A DNA stretch of 64,000 nt from Acrasis kona (lineage: Eukaryota > Heterolobosea > Eutetramitea > Acrasida > Acrasidae). The position numbers were made by a program, and so were the translations under genes. Position 1 is the first letter of the stretch. Every line of letters begins with the position of its first letter. Under the pieces are notes generated by a model. The model saw nothing but the letters and a program-made list of their open reading frames with translations. It had not been told where the DNA came from and did no database searches. The stretch spans positions 44,426-108,425 of the forward strand of contig JAOPGA020001019.1 in assembly GCA_026419775.2 (NCBI GenBank), read 5' to 3'. Below, in pieces: positions 21,677 to 31,756 of this stretch.

Positions 21677-22600
21677 GTTGACATTCGTATGTTCACAATC
21701 AAACCATCAGCACAAATTGCCATCAATCACACATTTGACATCTGACACTGTAAGGGTAATCTGCACTCTACACCACTACCTTTTGCAAGTCTGCAATGGT
21801 GCGAGTACAGCCAAACACTACCAGAGCCAAACACAACAGGAGCAACCATACAGGATCACCCTAACCAAGGGAAGAACAGGTAAGCATAACAGTTCTTAGA
21901 GCTGATCAGACTCTATAACGTCAATGTTCGTATCGGAGTACTCTTCGTGCGAAGAGTGACAGAGCACGGTTTAGATACTTCTTACAATCGTATCCTCCAT
22001 AAACAATGACTAGGATGATGGGTCAACACACCTTGCCAACGCACCTTGTCCAAGGACCTGTTGAAGGGTCCAGGGACAGTCCAGGGATTCAATCAAGAGT
22101 CCAAGGACAATGTAATTAGGTGTTAGTAAAAAGAAATAAGCTTACTGTCGCCCTACTCTACTCCTCTCTTCACTCTCCTTCTTCACTCTCCTGCCTCTCC
22201 TTATGTATTCTCATCCCTCTCTTGCTCTTGGGCCATCATCACAACAGGTTACATCAACACCTCTTCGTACTCTCGTCTACCTACGACTGCACCTTGTAAC
22301 CCTCATACAGTTGCCCTTATCCCACAAATGTCCCCGTGTCGGTTCCCAGGCCAACACCCCCACCACCTGTGTCTTTAGAAACAAATGTACTCTGGACTAA
22401 AAGGTAACAGATCGTAAGAGGAAAGGATACTAAAAGTGTTGCTTGCTTTCTGTATGTGCTGTTGTGATCCTCTTGTTCTTGCTCTCTTGCTTTTGGTTTT
22501 CTAGGCTCTTGCTCTGCTGGTGGCGCTCTTCTTATCTTTCTTTTCTTTTGCAACGTTCACTTTGGTTGATCGTATCTAAATATATAAAGTTGATGTAGAA
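21677..22600 (+). repeat. Left arm of long inverted repeat
   Basis: About 920 bp, nearly identical to the reverse complement of 27609-28560; only scattered substitutions and small indels are seen, the main difference being a replaced stretch near 22320-22360. It contains the palindrome ctcttcgtgcgaagag. On the minus strand it contains a TATATA-like motif (near 22580) followed by a basic, Arg/Lys/Glu-rich open frame (22553-22317), which also exists in the right arm. Just outside, 21640-21720 carries a short partial duplication of aattgccatcaatcacacat. Confidence 0.8.
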
Positions 22601-22950
22601 CGGAAATAGTTGAATGACTGTAGTTTAGTTGATTGATAAATCTTCTTTTATTTTGTGCTTTTTTGCGTTTTGTGCTATTAACTTTATCAAAAATTTGCAT
22701 TTTAACTAAAAATGTTATTGTTGTTGCAGTTGAGTACTACTTACTTGTTTTCAAGCTCTCCTAATAGTGCATGATAGTGGCCACTAGATAATGAATTGTT
22801 CGAAAACTCCCTTTGTTTGCATGTGTGGTATGGTTTGACGTGTGAGTTGGCGAATAAAATGGAATGACTTTGACGGAATAACCCATTACAATGAATAACC
22901 AACTAGAATTACTGTCATACACATGCTTGTTTGGGTAAAAATCAAGCACA

Positions 22951-22979
22951 GAATAAATAAAATAAAATAAAATAAAATG
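22951..22979 (+). repeat. AAATA microsatellite at the 3' side of a minus-strand ORF
   Basis: Five AAATA-type units (gaataaataaaataaaataa...). On the minus strand this reads as a TTTTA run just downstream of the coiled-coil ORF ending at 23025. A similar but shorter block with the same flanks (cagaataaataaaat) occurs at about 23837-23853. Confidence 0.7.
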
Positions 22980-23024
22980 TTTATTACCCATTGCCGGGCC
23001 CGAGACGTCAGAAACTTTGACGAT

Positions 23025-23756
23025 TTATACGGTGGTTGATTTTCGGGTAGATTTCCTCCTTCCTGACCCATCGTTGAGTTTGGACTTCTTGTTGCCTTCT
23101 TCCATCTCGATATCACTACTGCTGTCTGTTCTGCTGTAATCGTAGTCTTCGTCGGTGTTGGCTACAGTCTTCCTCTTCGGTCTAGTTGGTTCACTACTGT
23201 CCTTTGATGTCGTCTTCCCTTTTCCCTGTTCAACCGACGAATCGGTAGGCCCGTTTATCTTGTTGACCGCAGTCACCATTTGGGCAGCCAGAACTCTGAT
23301 ATTCTCCATCTGTTCTTTAAAGGAATCGTTCATTACGTCCATCTTGTCCACTATCCTATCGACTTTGGAGTCCGTCGTGGCAGTAGTTGTCTTGACTTCC
23401 TCCACGCTAATCTCTAACGCGGCCACTCTATTTTTGAGGAGGATAAATTCCTCGTGAATAGGGTGGGCTTTGTTGTTGTTGTTGTTTTTGCTGTTGTTGT
23501 TGTTGCTGTTGTTGTAGGCGACTTTCTTTTTCCAAAACGTGAGTTTTACGTCTAGTTCGGTGTTGTAGACGATTTGGCCCTCGAGTTTTTCTTTATTCTC
23601 CTTCTTCTCAAGGCTGAGCCGCCCCACCGTGTACTTCTTCCCGTTTTTTGACGTCTCCACCGTAGATCTAATCTTTATTTTTTTGTCTGTCTCGCCCTTG
23701 AATTTAAATTTTTGCTTCAACCATTTTATGATCTGNTCCTGGTTGGAGGTTACCAT
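23025..23756 (-). CDS. Unknown coiled-coil protein inside the repeat structure
   Basis: A 243-codon ORF; codon 7 contains the ambiguous base N at 23736. The N-terminal half is basic (KWLKQKFKFKGETDKKIKI) and is followed by an Asn-rich spacer. A heptad-like helix comes next (EEFILLKNRVAALEISVEEV, then DRIVDKMDVMNDSFKEQMENI), and then a charged nuclear-localisation-like tail (TRPKRKT, GRRKSTRKS). A coiled coil plus basic tail resembles ORF1-type nucleic-acid-binding proteins of non-LTR elements, but no zinc knuckle or RRM is seen. The frame remains open upstream of the ATG (TYNVANNNDNNEV...). Possibly a mobile-element gene. Confidence 0.45.
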   Translation of the reverse strand: MVTSNQXQIIKWLKQKFKFKGETDKKIKIRSTVETSKNGKKYTVGRLSLEKKENKEKLEGQIVYNTELDVKLTFWKKKVAYNNSNNNNSKNNNNNKAHPIHEEFILLKNRVAALEISVEEVKTTTATTDSKVDRIVDKMDVMNDSFKEQMENIRVLAAQMVTAVNKINGPTDSSVEQGKGKTTSKDSSEPTRPKRKTVANTDEDYDYSRTDSSSDIEMEEGNKKSKLNDGSGRRKSTRKSTTV

Positions 23757-23875
23757 TTCGTATTGGTCGTCTTCTACGAAGAATCTGACCTCGTTGTTGT
23801 CGTTGTTGTTTGCTACGTTGTATGTTTTTGAGGTACAGAATAAATAAAATTATATTTATTGCCACTAGAATTAAA

Positions 23876-24535
23876 TTACTCCCCTGGAATATATCTTGCT
23901 ACTTCTCTAACGGTAACAGTTTGATCTTGATCGGAATAGGGATCGACATTAGAAATCTTTTTTTCTGTTAGGTTTATACTTTCAGCATACTGATTGGCTA
24001 ATAATTTGTTGCTTTTCAATTTGATATTTGATTGGTAGTTGGTGAGTTCATTTCCCTCTTTATGATTAATCTCCCAGAGTAACAGGTCTGTTCGTGGTAC
24101 ATTCACACAGTACGATCGAAACCAATTCTTGAAACTCTCCATTTCATTGAATCGTAGAACAATGTGTTTTGATTGGAGTGAATTCACGACTCTATGATAG
24201 TACATTTCATCAGGCACAGCAGCAAATTTCGTAGCGAACGAGTACCTTTTCCACCAAGAAGGTACATGATTACATCAAGCGACATGATGTGCATTGAGAT
24301 CCACCTTGCCTTGAGGACGGTTTAGGCCAGGATATTTTTGAAAAATCCAATCTGCGTTAAACTTCCATCCGTAAAGATTTTTACATAGTCCGTCCAAATG
24401 TATTTGAGTCGTGCGTACTCTGTCATACTTCTCTTTCAATTTAATGATGCTGGTCAAGGATCTCGATTGCGTCATAAGTATTGGCTTCAATCTTGCTTGT
24501 ATTGTGTTTTGGTTGAATTGGTCTTGATATGAACG
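23876..24535 (-). pseudogene. Unknown ORF interrupted by one in-frame TGA
   Basis: Two collinear segments in the same frame (24535-24275 and 24271-23876), separated by a single TGA after NAHHVA and continuing CNHVPSWWKRYSFATKF. Together they cover about 215 codons with protein-like composition (YHRVVNSLQSKHIVLRFNEM, then FKNWFRSYCVNVPRTDLLLW). The TGA may be a decayed TGG (Trp). No domain is recognised. Upstream, the frame abuts the start of the plus-strand RT fragment, so the two belong to different insertions or an inverted arrangement. Confidence 0.35.
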
Positions 24536-24539
24536 GATA

Positions 24540-25620
24540 GAGTGATAAGATTACCTTACAACAACAAATATACAAATGTTGAACAATTTGATCACCTCTT
24601 CAAGCTCACATTCGAATCCGAATGAACTCCCTACCAATATATCACGCTCCCATTCGGACTCAACGCAGCTACAAGAGAATTTTCCAAGATTGTTGGGGAA
24701 GCTGTAAAGACTCTACGCAAAGAGGGGATCATGATATTCTTCTACCTAGACGATTTCCTAGCACTGGTCAGAAAGAAAGAGAAATGCAAAGCGGCCACGG
24801 CTCGTTTCCTTACAGTCATGTAAGATCTGGGCTTCATCTTCGCTCCCTCGAAGAGCATCATGGAACCAACACAATTAGTGGAACATTTAGGGGTAGTTAC
24901 AACCTTCAAGAGGGTTACAGCTTTGCCACTCCAAAGAAAGTACAGAACATCAGCGACATGATCAATCAAGCTATGAAGTACTCAAGAGCAAAGAAAACAT
25001 TCGTCTCGAAGATGGTAGGGAAGATAAACTTTGCCGGTTACACAACACCATGGATCCGACCATATCTACACCGCATTCAATCACGACTGATGAAGAGTAG
25101 CAGCAAGAGGAAACCGTTGGACGGGCAGCATGAACATCGATACACAAATCGAACAAGATCTAACGGTAATCCTAACCCTGCTTTCCACTCACAACTGCAC
25201 GCCATTCGAGCTAGACACCCACTTCACTCCAGTGAGCATCGATGACACCACAACAGCTTATGGAGATGTGTGCCAAGACATAATTATAATGGGGAGATGG
25301 CCAACGGATCAAGAGGAACTCTCGATCAACACGTACGAACTGATAGCATTCGAGAAGACCTTAGATTTAATAATCCAGAAGAAAATACCCTCCGACGTAA
25401 TTCATCTCGATGTCTTCACAGACAATACGACCGCCAAATCATACATCCAAAAGGGCTATGGAGGAATCAAAGCTCTACGGAATGTTGCGAAAAGAATATG
25501 GTACAAGTGCAGGGAGGCAAGCATTTGGATCAGGAAGATATCCTGGATACCGACACTTCACAACAAGCTTCCCATAACAGTTCCAAGAATTAGCAGATTC
25601 ACTATCTGTCACGATTTTAT
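24540..25620 (+). pseudogene. DIRS-like reverse transcriptase and RNase H, broken
   Basis: In order, across three frames: FKLTFESE, a TGA, then YQYITLPFGLNAATREFSKI (RT motif B) and GIMIFFYLDDFLAL (motif C, YLDD), then a TAA and DLGFIFAPSKSI; after a frameshift near 24925, KKVQNISDMINQAMKYSRAK and WIRPYLHRIQSRL. After another shift near 25130 comes an RNase H-like domain: SINTYELIAFEKTL, VFTDNTTAKSYIQKGYGG, ISWIPTLHNKLP. The LPFGL/YLDD pair with an attached RNase H of the N-x-x-E-L and TDN-T-A type is typical of DIRS/Ngaro elements. No tyrosine recombinase domain was found downstream. At least two stops and two frameshifts make it dead. Confidence 0.7.
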
Positions 25621-25916
25621 TGATGGTATCAATTTTCTTGCGGTATCTACTATTTCTGAAATAGTGAGTTTGAAGAGAGGTCTGACCTTGCTGATTGTAT
25701 GGACGACCATATCTATTGTCAAACTAGACAAAATGAACCGGTCTTCTGTACCATAAGTATATACAAGATAGTCTTGTTCGACGGGTATATTTATACAATA
25801 ATGGGACAAAACGAATCAATCATTGTGATTCATAATCATCGCACCTCAATAGCCATTAATCTCCTTAGCAAGTGATGAGGTGCAGGGATGAAATCAATGC
25901 ATTATAAAACAAAACT

Positions 25917-26014
25917 TATTCGCTGCCGGAATCGAACCGACGACCTCTGCCGATTTCACAATAATGTTAAAGCAGCTATCTATTATTAGATTTGACCAAC
26001 TGATATAAGCGAAC
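25917..26014 (-). tRNA. tRNA-Val(AAC)-like gene with intron and long D-loop, maybe pseudo
   Basis: On the minus strand the acceptor arms GTTCGCT (26014-26008) and AGCGAAT (25924-25918) pair over 7 bp with one G-U. The T-arm GTCGG-TTCGATT-CCGGC is intact. The anticodon stem CTGCT/GGCAG flanks TTAACA, a roughly 12-nt insert at the canonical intron position, then C, giving anticodon AAC (Val). The tail AGTTTTGTTTT supplies a Pol III terminator. The D-arm is odd: TATC...GATA encloses about 21 nt, 13 more than normal. It could be a functional intron-containing tRNA with an odd D-arm, a pseudogene or a tRNA-derived repeat. Confidence 0.5.
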
Positions 26015-27608
26015 GTTATATTACATCTACATCACACAAAATAATAATAGAATCATGCATCATAACCGACTTTTCATGAATCTCAAGTAAGAATGAATAT
26101 TATTAATGGTTGGATTACAAAGCTTTAGAGAATTTGCAACGTTCGCTTATGTTACGTCATGTATCAAATTCTTATTATAGGTCATTTGACTTCTGTTTCT
26201 GATTTCCTTGGTGTGTCCAATGAGGAGGAGGACTACTTGAGGCTGTGATAAATTCTTGGATAGTTCTAGTTCCACTTAAACTGGTTATTAATACAAAAAC
26301 TAAATTACGTACCGTCGAAGTATGAGCAATCACTACATCGTCATGTCGTTATTTGGTCCAATGAGAGGCACTGCGATGACTTCATTTCCTGAGTTTATAG
26401 AGACACTTAAAGTAAACAAGGATTGGAAGCGATTTAAAGCAGGAAGATTTATAAACAGACTCAACATGCTCATACTGAAGTAAAAAGTATACTTGTTATA
26501 ATCGCGTCTGACGTTACATCTAAACTCCAAATTGAACAAACGCGGTGAGTACCTCTCCAACTCCATGGCTTGTAAAAATCGTTAAAATTAGAGTCATTGC
26601 AAGTAGGCTGCTAGTATATTTGATAAAGAGTCCAGAGATGAGGATTTAATATTACTCAATCAAAGATGGAACATCAAGGTTGATGAGTTTGCAATTATGA
26701 AACAATTGTTGGTAGAGAGATTCACACCGCCTTTATAATCGAGCGAGAAATCAAATCCTTACCAACTTTCTGAAGAACCATGAAATTACTTGCTAACCAA
26801 AAACAAATTTTGATCGTTAGTAAACAAATTACATTCATCATACGCGCTTATTACTTGTTTCCAAACCTACGCAAGAATGTTGACAAATGAAGAATAACTA
26901 CGTATCAGTCATGTAGCTGGAGATAATCATACATTCAAATTTGAATCTACAAACACAATGGAACGGTTAGAGCACGATATCAATTAGTTGATTAAGGACA
27001 CGCATTCAAATCAGGGTTGAGAATACAGCATTGCCATACATTTAGAAGTTGAGATAATTTGGATCGCAGAATTTTACTACGATTCCCTCACATCCAAATC
27101 ATCAGAGAGGTTCAATTGTTCGGACAATCATATTTTGATTCAATAATTGGTTCTGTGAAATATTTATATACTTGCAATGTGCAAGATAACAAGAGAGTCA
27201 AAAGATTGGAAGATAATAATTATAGTGGCGAAGAAGAAATAAAAGTAATGCTTCTAGAATGTAACTACGTATATGATCCTTTTCTTCGTTCTTTGTAATG
27301 TGAGACGTCTCGTCAATGTCTTGTATTTTATTTGTTAATACCAACAAATAACGAACACAGAATAATGATTGCCTGACAGTCTGCTACTTTTCAGTTCATG
27401 AGCGAAGAACAGCGATCAAATAAGTAATGATATGTTCATGGATTGGGATGGACTTTATTAACGAGTAAGCAACATCCAATTGTAGCGATAACATCACATT
27501 ATTAGGTGAAGTATAATTTTCATAATTACAAGAGATTAAGACGGAGAGAACAAAATAAAAACAGATTAAACCAATCATACTTAATCCTTCAACTATTTTC
27601 GTTTGTTT
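26015..27608. other. Gene-free part of the repeat interior
   Basis: No supported gene. The sequence aacgttcgcttat, the 5' part of the tRNA-like gene, recurs in opposite orientation at about 26138-26150. A 79-codon frame at 27059-27298 begins with TTG and lacks any recognisable motif. The rest is AT-rich with stops in all frames. Confidence 0.4.
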
Positions 27609-28560
27609 CTACATCAACTTTATATATTTAGACACGATCAACCAAAGTGAACGTTGCAAAAGAAAAGAAAGATAAGAAGAGCGCCACCAGCAGAGCAAGA
27701 GCCTAGAAAACCAAAAGCAAGAGAGCAAGAACAAGAGGATCACAACAGCACGTACAGAAAGCAAGCAACACTTTTAGTATCCTTTCCTCTTACGATCTGT
27801 TACCTTTTAGTCCAGAGTACATTTGTTTCTAAAGACACAGGTGGTGGGGGTGTTGGTGTGGTGGCCGACATTACTATTATTCTAGTTAGATTAGAGGGGG
27901 TCTAATTATTGTGGGATAGGAGGCATTTGTATGAGGGTTACAAGGTGAAGTCGTAGGTAGACGAGAGTACGAAGAGGTGTTGATGTGACATGTTGTGATG
28001 ATGGCCCAAGAGCAAGAGAGGGATGAGAATGCATAAGGAGAGGCAGGAGAGTGAAGAAGGAGAGTGAAGAGAGGAGTAGAGTAGGGCGACAGTAAGCTTA
28101 TTTCTTTTTACTAACACCTAATTACATTGTCCTTGGACTTCTTCATTGAATCCCTGGACTGTCCCTGGACCCTTCAACAGGTCCTTGGACAAGGTGCGTT
28201 GGCAAGGTGTGTTGACCCAACATCCTAGTCATTGTTTATGGAGGATACGATTGTAAGAAGTATCTAAACCGTGCTCTGTCACTCTTCGCACGAAGAGTAC
28301 TCCGATACGAACATTGACGTTATAGAGTCTGATCAGCTCTAAGAACTGTGATGCTTACCTGTTCTTCCCTTGGTTAGGGTGATCCTGTATGGTTGCTCCT
28401 GTTGTGTTTGGCTCTGGTAGTGTTTGGCTGTACTCGCACCATTGCAGACTTGCAAAAGGTAGTGGTTTAGAGTGCAGATTACCCTTACATTGTCAGATGT
28501 CAAATGTGTGATTGATGGCAATTTGTGCTGATGGTTTGGTTATGTACGTACGAATGTCAA
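27609..28560 (-). repeat. Right arm of long inverted repeat
   Basis: The inverted copy of 21677-22600. It carries the same TATATA-like motif (about 27620) and the same Arg/Lys-rich frame on the plus strand (27654-27905, beginning MQKKRKIRRAPPAEQEPRK), so both copies read outward from the interior. It also has an insertion of about 25-30 bp near 27868-27915 relative to the left arm. The high identity shows that the duplication is recent or maintained by recombination. Confidence 0.8.
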
Positions 28561-29993
28561 TATAAACTCCATGATGGTGATGTGTTTGAACGAATCATAA
28601 GTGAGGACGCAATGTAAATAATAGTGTTTCTTGCTCCGGGCAAGATTGATTTAGCACGTAGTTAATATGGGCGATAATTGTGTTTCGAGTATTTTTAATG
28701 TGTTTTGACGTCCACAAGATGACATCGTTTGTTGTTCTGTGGTTTTGAAATGTGTTATGATTACGCATAAAAGTAGTGGTGCGATGATTATAAAGAGGGA
28801 AATGCAATCAACTAGGTCTTATATGGAGCAGCATGGATTCGCCCTTCATTTCATTATTGATTTACTGTAAGACAACCGTCAATTAACTGAACAACAAAGA
28901 AATACCAACCTCATAACTCCAAGTGAAATGTCGATGAACTGATTCAGAAGGAAATTAAAGAACACTTTAAAGCCTAATAAGGCCTTACCTTTAGTCAGGA
29001 TTTATTGTATAATTTGTAGTAGTTGAGTTCCTTCCTCGCAAAACAGAATGTTCATGGGTGTAGTAATTAACGCCCGTTGCAGCTAGCGGTGCGTTCGAGA
29101 TTGTTATATCGATCAAATGTATTTCATTTCTTCAACAAAACAAGTTTATGATCCCAGATTTGCATTTTGCAATCTCGCTGATTCAAATCTTTAATTTTGT
29201 CATCTTTCATTTCGTTACTCTCCAATTATCTATACACCCTTTTATGGTTAATGACGAATATACGACGACACTAATTACATGATGTAATAGTTTGAACTCA
29301 TACGCTGATACATTTTCTATCCTTCGAGGACTAATTGGCACCGTTATCTTTGTCGCAAATCTGTAAAATCAAATAGATGACACCAACTGCCTTTATTGGA
29401 CTGTATCAATTACAATTCATGTTATAGATTGAGGTCTTCAACTTTCTTGTAATGGTTAGATGATACAAGCTTATGACATACTGCAAACTAACAAACAAAT
29501 AGTTTCGCATTCGTGTGGTAAAAATTCTAGTATCAAACGCAGGGTCCTCATACAAATCCATGTAAAATAGAAGTTTAATTGTAAGTGTCAATTGTCTTCG
29601 AATGTAGTGCCTTTTGATAGAATTATGTCATTGCCATTTTCATCTTCTATTGTTCAATAAAGAGGGACTTTAGAATCCTAACGGTCAAGAAAGATTGTTT
29701 GCATGCTACCTAAATCAGGTCGAATATTTTTCCTGTTCAATCAAAGAACTGTTTATATATGGTGGATTGCTCAATCTCCTGTGCTCCTTTGTTTTGTCTG
29801 GTAGCGAGACCATTGTAGTCTGCTTGTTTTAGTTAATGAGAGATGCCTTTTTTATTAATAAATAAAATTAAAACTGTTCAACTGACGACATTATTAGATG
29901 TATAACAGGACTGGTAATCACACTAAGCACTACATTTAGTGTACTGCTGTGCCTTTAAAAATATTGACTCTCCATCACAATGTATAAATAAAA
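28561..29993. other. Gene-free spacer
   Basis: It includes the outer right end of the inverted-repeat structure (to 29007) and AT-rich sequence without a supported gene up to the RGS gene. Confidence 0.4.
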
Positions 29994-30491
29994 ATGACAA
30001 TACTATCAACAACCCTTGCAACTCTAACGTCTATTGTGGGCAGAGCAGGAAATTCTAGGACAAGCAACTTTCGACCACTATCCTGCGAAGAGGATCTTAC
30101 ATGCACAGAAGAAGAAATAATCACCATGAACAGATTTCTCAAAGAAAAGATCCTTGCTAGTGAATTTAGGTTGTTCTGCACTCTCAGAAAGAGGGATCAA
30201 TGCATGAACTTGTATGATGAGATACAACGCTTTCACGAACAAACAGAAAACAAGAGACACATCGCATCTATTATTCATGATTTGTTCCTAAGATACGACT
30301 CAAACTTTAAAGTAGACATCTATGTTGATTCTAATCTTATACGTTCGATAACACAAGATGTCAAAAGTGGCATAATACCACAGAGAGGAATCGAATTATT
30401 AGAAGTACTAACGATCAAAAGAATCTGTGAGCTATTCACTGAATTCCAAACAACAAGCCCACGTGGTAGACGGTGGCAAGATACTTTGTAA
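29994..30491 (+). CDS. Small RGS-domain protein
   Basis: 165 aa, single exon. From about residue 45 to 150 it follows the RGS fold pattern: an N-terminal helix (MNRFLKEKILASEFRLFC), an E/Y-containing second block (CMNLYDEIQRFHEQTENKRH), the central I-I-H-D-L-F-L-R-Y-D-S-N-F-K-V-D-I-Y-V, then I-T-Q-D-V-K-S-G and the C-terminal helix pair ending F-T-E-F. RGS proteins accelerate GTP hydrolysis by heterotrimeric G-protein alpha subunits. No membrane anchor or second domain is present. The gene lies isolated between the repeat region and a 1.2-kb spacer. Divergence from canonical RGS is high. Confidence 0.55.
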   Translation: MTILSTTLATLTSIVGRAGNSRTSNFRPLSCEEDLTCTEEEIITMNRFLKEKILASEFRLFCTLRKRDQCMNLYDEIQRFHEQTENKRHIASIIHDLFLRYDSNFKVDIYVDSNLIRSITQDVKSGIIPQRGIELLEVLTIKRICELFTEFQTTSPRGRRWQDTL

Positions 30492-31756
30492 CAATAAAAC
30501 GTAATTAATCTTCATCGCAAGCACGTAATAAAAAATATTCTGAGGTATGTTTCTAGAGTATATTTATTCAAAATTCAACGAGAGAATATTTTGTTGTAAT
30601 GATGTGGCAATTAAGTACTCGAAGCTCTGCAGACACTTTGCAAAAACAAAGCTAGGGCGTATTAAAGATCAGCACTGCCTATCCTATATATAACAGACAT
30701 TCCCTCTTCTTCCAACATGCACAAAAATTGGACCCTAGTCAAGTTATATATGGTACATTAGGTGGTTTTTGATTCTACAAAGAATGTCAAAAGTATGTTT
30801 GGCGCAGTTATTCTAGTTCTGAGCGAGGGCATATTTAGGACAGATGATCTGTTCTTGATTTCCCAAGAGACGTTAAAAAAGAATTCGGAGAGACATCATA
30901 AGAAGAGGCCCATCATGATGGGTCAAAGAAAGCAATTAAGGAAAACATTTTGGTAAGTAAGATCGTGCATGGAAATTTTAACAAATTAAAGCAGCTTTAC
31001 AATCACACCTTCGACCAAACGCAACTTTTAAGATGGATATTCGAAAAGAAATTGATATGTTGAATGCAATGTTTCAAGTATCTCTCGAATGCTTGTGCAA
31101 CTCATTTGTTGAGCAGCAGCTTCATTTCTATGCCGTTAATTGAGGTTTACAATAATGCCAGTTTATCTACAGAGGAGGACGGTTCTAAAAATAAAGACGA
31201 CACTTGGTGTGAGGTCAATTAAACTGTTATGTGAAAAATAAATATACACACGTGTTCTCCTATATGTCCGACGTTATCTTATTGTCGCACTAGCCTTGAA
31301 ATGTTATAGTTTTAGAGAAAAGACAACCCAAAGTTTCAAAAAGCCTAAAAATAAAGACGACACTACCGCAGATTTACCAAATCGTCTTGCTCTGAATGCT
31401 CACACATGCTCAACATTAATTATATTCCCATTATTACTTTCCTGGTTATTGGTGCAATCAAATTGTATGGCTTATTAAACCCTCATAACGACCAATTAGA
31501 CAAACCTTTTATGCGGCAAATGCATATCGCTGGGAGGAAGTTGCTTGTATTATTAAAAAATAATTTTAATTTTTGTAACAAATCATCATTTCACAATCTT
31601 GTTTGGCAAAGGGTCTGTTGGCCAGCCTAACATGGCACGAACCGGCACTCTTGACTTTTGCTTTCTTGTCGACTTCATTGCAGCACTATATGCGATAGGA
31701 GAATTATTACTTTGGCCAGTTTCAAAATTCACAAGTAGAAATTATTTGAAGAAGCA
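30492..31756. other. Spacer with remnants, no supported gene
   Basis: Short frames only. The 20-mer ctaaaaataaagacgacact occurs twice (about 31184 and 31344), a direct repeat 160 bp apart. A minus-strand frame around 31583-31700 (MKSTRKQKSRVPVRAMLGWP...) looks protein-like but is only about 30 codons long. Confidence 0.4.

Larger units (their letters stand above)
21127..29007. mobile_element. Composite structure bounded by long inverted repeats
   Basis: A roughly 7.9-kb structure. Its outer ends share the inverted 14-mer caataaatcctgac, followed by related ta-rich and ggccttatt-ggctt blocks (21127-21187 and the complement of 28950-29007). Long inner arms are nearly identical in inverted orientation (21677-22600 and 27609-28560). 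The interior of about 5 kb holds a coiled-coil ORF, an ORF with one TGA, DIRS-like RT/RNase H pseudogene sequence and a tRNA-like sequence. No obvious target-site duplication is visible at the ends. It may be a DIRS-type retroelement, a foldback element, or two insertions of the same repeat in opposite orientation. Confidence 0.55.

Noticed and set aside
22317-22553. Arg/Lys-rich protein gene within the arm
   Set aside because: The frame is low complexity and changes in the other arm; it is kept only as part of the repeat description.
24271-24660. TGA read as tryptophan in mobile-element ORFs
   Set aside because: Two TGA codons sit where Trp would fit, but nearby TAA stops and frameshifts show decay, and normal genes in the window use standard code. 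TGG to TGA mutation explains it.
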